Shown here one piece after another: positions 40,688 through 42,797 of a stretch of 42,797 bases of DNA. A program made the translations under genes and the position numbers. Each line of letters starts with the position of its first letter. Position 1 is the stretch's first letter. The notes beneath the pieces were generated by a model. It saw only the letters and a program-made list of their open reading frames with translations, did no database searches and was not told where the DNA came from. The stretch comes from an uncultured Oscillospiraceae bacterium (GTDB lineage Bacteria; Bacillota; Clostridia; Oscillospirales; Oscillospiraceae). The stretch covers positions 1 through 42,797 of the forward strand of contig CALXCQ010000083.1 of assembly GCA_944386835.1 (NCBI GenBank). The letters run 5' to 3'.

Positions 40688-41515
40688 CTATCTTCCACCT
40701 TGTCTTTGTCGTACCGCTTCATACAGTAAAATAGCCGCTGCCGCCGAGGCATTCAGGGAGGATATGGCCCCTTTCATGGGAATACTCACCAAAAAGTCGC
40801 ACTGCTGGGCCACCAGTCTGCCCATTCCCTTGCCCTCGTTGCCAATCACAATGGCCGCCGGTCCCCGCAAATCTGCCTCATACAGGCTGGTCTTTCCCTC
40901 TGCCGCCGTCCCGAAAATCCACAAACCTTTCTCTTTCAGCGTGTCCATAACGGCTACCAGATTGGCAACCCGGGCCACCGGCATATATTCAATGGCGCCG
41001 GCAGACGTTTTGCCCACCGTGGCCGTAAGGCCCACCGCCCTGCGCTTGGGAATAATGACCCTGTGGGCCCCGGCGCACTCTGCCGTCCGGATAATGGCCC
41101 CCAGATTATGGGGATCGGCAATTTCGTCACAGATGATCACCAAAGGCGGCTCGCCTTTGTCTGCAGCCCGCTGCAAAATCTCCTCCACTGTGGCATAGGC
41201 ATGGGCAACGGTGGTGGCAATGATCCCCTGGTGCGCGCCGGTCTGACTCATGGCGTCCAGCTTTTTTCTGTCAACGTTCACCACTACGGCGCCAGACTCT
41301 TTGGCCATGGCGGCCAGTCGTCCCAAAGCCGGATCTGTATTACCGGAAGCCACATAGACCTTGTCCAATTCCCGTCCGTTGCGCAATGCCTCGGAAACGG
41401 CGTTGCGGCCTTCCAAATTCGCTGTGGCTTCTTCAATTTCCAAATTTTCCCGTTTTTTGGAATCCACAGATGGCTTTTTCGTGCCGGCATGCCGGGCACT
41501 TTCCCATTGTTTCAT
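40688..41515 (-). CDS. rlmB: 23S rRNA 2'-O-methyltransferase, RlmB/TrmH family
   Basis: 275 residues. The N-terminal substrate-binding part starts at EGRNAVSEALRNG near residue 43 and includes GAHQGI. The SPOUT catalytic domain shows motif 1 CDEIADPHNLGAIIRTAECAG (about 135), motif 2 IVIGNEGKGMG and motif 3 IPMKGAISSLNASAAAAI, forming the trefoil knot. RlmB methylates G2251 of 23S rRNA in E. coli. The Lys-rich first 40 residues are not part of the fold. ATG at 41515 has AAAGGAGA upstream, and a promoter lies about 95 bases away. It leads a two-gene operon with the pseudo-P-type ATPase gene. Confidence 0.93.
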   Translation of the reverse strand: MKQWESARHAGTKKPSVDSKKRENLEIEEATANLEGRNAVSEALRNGRELDKVYVASGNTDPALGRLAAMAKESGAVVVNVDRKKLDAMSQTGAHQGIIATTVAHAYATVEEILQRAADKGEPPLVIICDEIADPHNLGAIIRTAECAGAHRVIIPKRRAVGLTATVGKTSAGAIEYMPVARVANLVAVMDTLKEKGLWIFGTAAEGKTSLYEADLRGPAAIVIGNEGKGMGRLVAQQCDFLVSIPMKGAISSLNASAAAAILLYEAVRQRQGGR

Positions 41516-41609
41516 TGGATTTTCTCCTTTTGTATCCTGCAAGTCAATTGTCCTGGCAAAACCGAGTTTGGGATTCCAGGAATTACATTACTTCGATATA
41601 AATAAATAT

Positions 41610-41638
41610 AGTATACTAAAAAGCGACGGCTTTCTCAA
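41610..41638 (-). promoter_or_regulatory. Sigma-A promoter of rlmB
   Basis: TTGAGA (41638-41633), 17-base spacer, TATACT (41615-41610) on the minus strand. Confidence 0.75.
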
Positions 41639-41688
41639 CCGTTATCGTAAATTTACAGAAAATTCACAGCCCATTCCAAAACGCTTTC

Positions 41689-41717
41689 TTGCTATCGATA
41701 TATTTCTATGGTATGAT
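41689..41717 (+). promoter_or_regulatory. Sigma-A promoter of ftsH
   Basis: TTGCTA (41689-41694), 17-base spacer, TATGAT (41712-41717) with TGG in front, an extended -10. The leader to the ftsH start is about 70 bases. Confidence 0.75.
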
Positions 41718-41795
41718 AACCAAGAACAAATTATTGCAAGTGATTTTTACGCCTTCGATAGCATTTCCTATCGCAGGTGAAGGAGGCAAGTGCCT

Positions 41796-42797
41796 ATGAA
41801 TCCCAATCAAAATAACAATCAAAATCCAGATAAGAAAAACCAAAACGGAGGCGGAACGCCTCCTACCAGAACCATTATTTCCCTAATTTTGGTGGCTTTA
41901 ATCTGTACCGTATTAATTAACTCCCTTTACCAGTCCTTTGCTACAGCTTACCTGACAGAAATTTCCTATTCCGACTTTTTGGGAATGCTGGACAAAGGGG
42001 AAATCGACTCTGTGGAATTCCGGAGCGATCGCATTTTAATCGCTACAAAAGAAGGCGTGCAACAGGATCCGAAAAACCAGCAAATTTACTATACCGGTCT
42101 GATTCCCAATTTGGATCTGAACGCCTTGACCCAGGAACTGGACCGGCAAAATGTAGACTACTCGGGGCAGATTATTGAAGAAGTCTCCCCCATTATCTCT
42201 TTCCTGGTCTCCTGGGTGTTGCCCGTTGCCCTGATGTATCTGCTCTTCAGCCTGCTCATGAACAGTATGTCCAAACGGATGGGCGGCATCGGCGGCATTG
42301 GCCAGAGCAAAGCAAAAGTTTATATGGAAAAGTCCACCGGCGTCACCTTTAAGGACGTGGCCGGACAGGACGAGGCCAAAGAATCTTTGGAGGAGATTAT
42401 CGACTTCCTCCACAATCCGGAAAAATATAAGGCCATCGGCGCAAAACTGCCCAAGGGCGTTTTGCTGGTCGGCTCTCCCGGTACCGGTAAAACCCTTCTG
42501 GCCAAGGCGGTGGCCGGCGAAGCCAATGTGCCCTTCTTCTCCATTTCCGGTTCCGACTTTGTGGAAATGTTTGTAGGCGTCGGCGCCAGCCGGGTGCGGG
42601 ATCTGTTCAGTGAAGCCGCGAAAGTGGCCCCCTGTATCATTTTTATCGACGAAATCGACACCATCGGCAAGTCCCGGGACAACGGCCGCTACGGCGGCAA
42701 CGACGAGCGGGAACAGACCCTGAATCAGCTTCTGGGAGAGCTGGACGGCTTCGATCCCTTAGGTTACTTCTTCAAGCTGTTCCGCGAGCGTTACAAC
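41796..42797 (+). CDS. ftsH: ATP-dependent zinc metalloprotease FtsH (5' part, runs off the window)
   Basis: 334 codons to the window end without a stop. After an Asn/Gln-rich cytosolic head, helix 1 ([16 protein letters not shown]) and the periplasmic-type domain ([18 protein letters not shown]) lead to helix 2 ([21 protein letters not shown], about 128-150). The AAA domain begins at [16 protein letters not shown]; Walker A is GSPGTGKT, Walker B is IIFIDEID, and [15 protein letters not shown] follows. FtsH is the membrane quality-control protease; the zinc protease half would lie beyond the window. The last about 13 residues ([13 protein letters not shown]) do not fit the family, which has a hydrophobic strand and AATNRP here. 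ATG has AGGAGG 9 bases upstream. Confidence 0.93.
   Translation, partial: MNPNQNNNQNPDKKNQNGGGTPPTRTIISLILVALICTVLINSLYQSFATAYLTEISYSDFLGMLDKGEIDSVEFRSDRILIATKEGVQQDPKNQQIYYTGLIPNLDLNALTQELDRQNVDYSGQIIEEVSPIISFLVSWVLPVALMYLLFSLLMNSMSKRMGGIGGIGQSKAKVYMEKSTGVTFKDVAGQDEAKESLEEIIDFLHNPEKYKAIGAKLPKGVLLVGSPGTGKTLLAKAVAGEANVPFFSISGSDFVEMFVGVGASRVRDLFSEAAKVAPCIIFIDEIDTIGKSRDNGRYGGNDEREQTLNQLLGELDGFDPLGYFFKLFRERYN

Overview
The window is an ordinary chromosomal segment of an anaerobic, probably spore-forming, Gram-positive bacterium of the Clostridia, most like the GC-rich gut Oscillospiraceae/Ruminococcaceae. This is inferred from gene content: an oxygen-sensitive class III ribonucleotide reductase with its radical-SAM activase, a collagen-like exosporium-type protein, several SLH-anchored surface proteins, SpoVE/FtsW-type and MoxR-DUF58 envelope genes, strong AGGAGG ribosome binding sites and sigma-A promoters. 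I see no rRNA, tRNA, CRISPR array, transposase, phage gene or plasmid function.

Layout. 1-1431: end of a PadR regulator overlapping a SEDS membrane protein that carries a DUF1700-like N-terminus. 1921-3143: a possible 51-residue protein, a YgjP-type metallopeptidase and MutT, closed by a bidirectional terminator; a CmpB-type membrane protein converges from the other side (3251-3814). 4130-7382: MoxR ATPase, DUF58 protein and DUF4129-like membrane protein. 7461-8507: zinc alcohol dehydrogenase. 9420-10622: collagen-like protein. 11111-14901: a compact locus of a Ser/Thr kinase with an unusual ATP site, two paralogous zinc-ribbon/beta-helix membrane proteins and a divergent XRE regulator. 15332-19771: a very large SLH surface protein. 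19944-23004: opine dehydrogenase and a beta-CASP exonuclease. 23487-27588: nrdG, nrdD fused to a redoxin domain, and a thioredoxin reductase, behind a promoter with two NrdR-type boxes. 27670-29028: FliB-type lysine methylase with a repeat-encoded insert. 29439-31420: small SLH protein, a candidate structured RNA, and murI. 31849-34325: polar amino-acid ABC transporter. 34543-35664: alanine racemase. 36061-41515: an EF-G paralogue, a P1B-ATPase-like protein that has lost its catalytic residues, and RlmB. 41796-end: ftsH, cut by the window edge.

Two themes stand out. First, many genes build or modify the cell surface: SEDS, MoxR/DUF58, collagen-like, SLH, kinase/beta-helix, murI, alr. Second, the spacers, and one coding sequence, carry imperfect GC-rich tandem repeats with units of about 18, 19, 36, 41 and 70 bp; two arrays more than 11 kb apart share a related 19-bp unit. 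The best candidates for undescribed biology are the kinase/zinc-ribbon/beta-helix locus, the pseudo-P-type ATPase, the self-contained redoxin-fused ribonucleotide reductase operon and the structured RNA downstream of murI. All calls come from reading the sequence; no database search was run.
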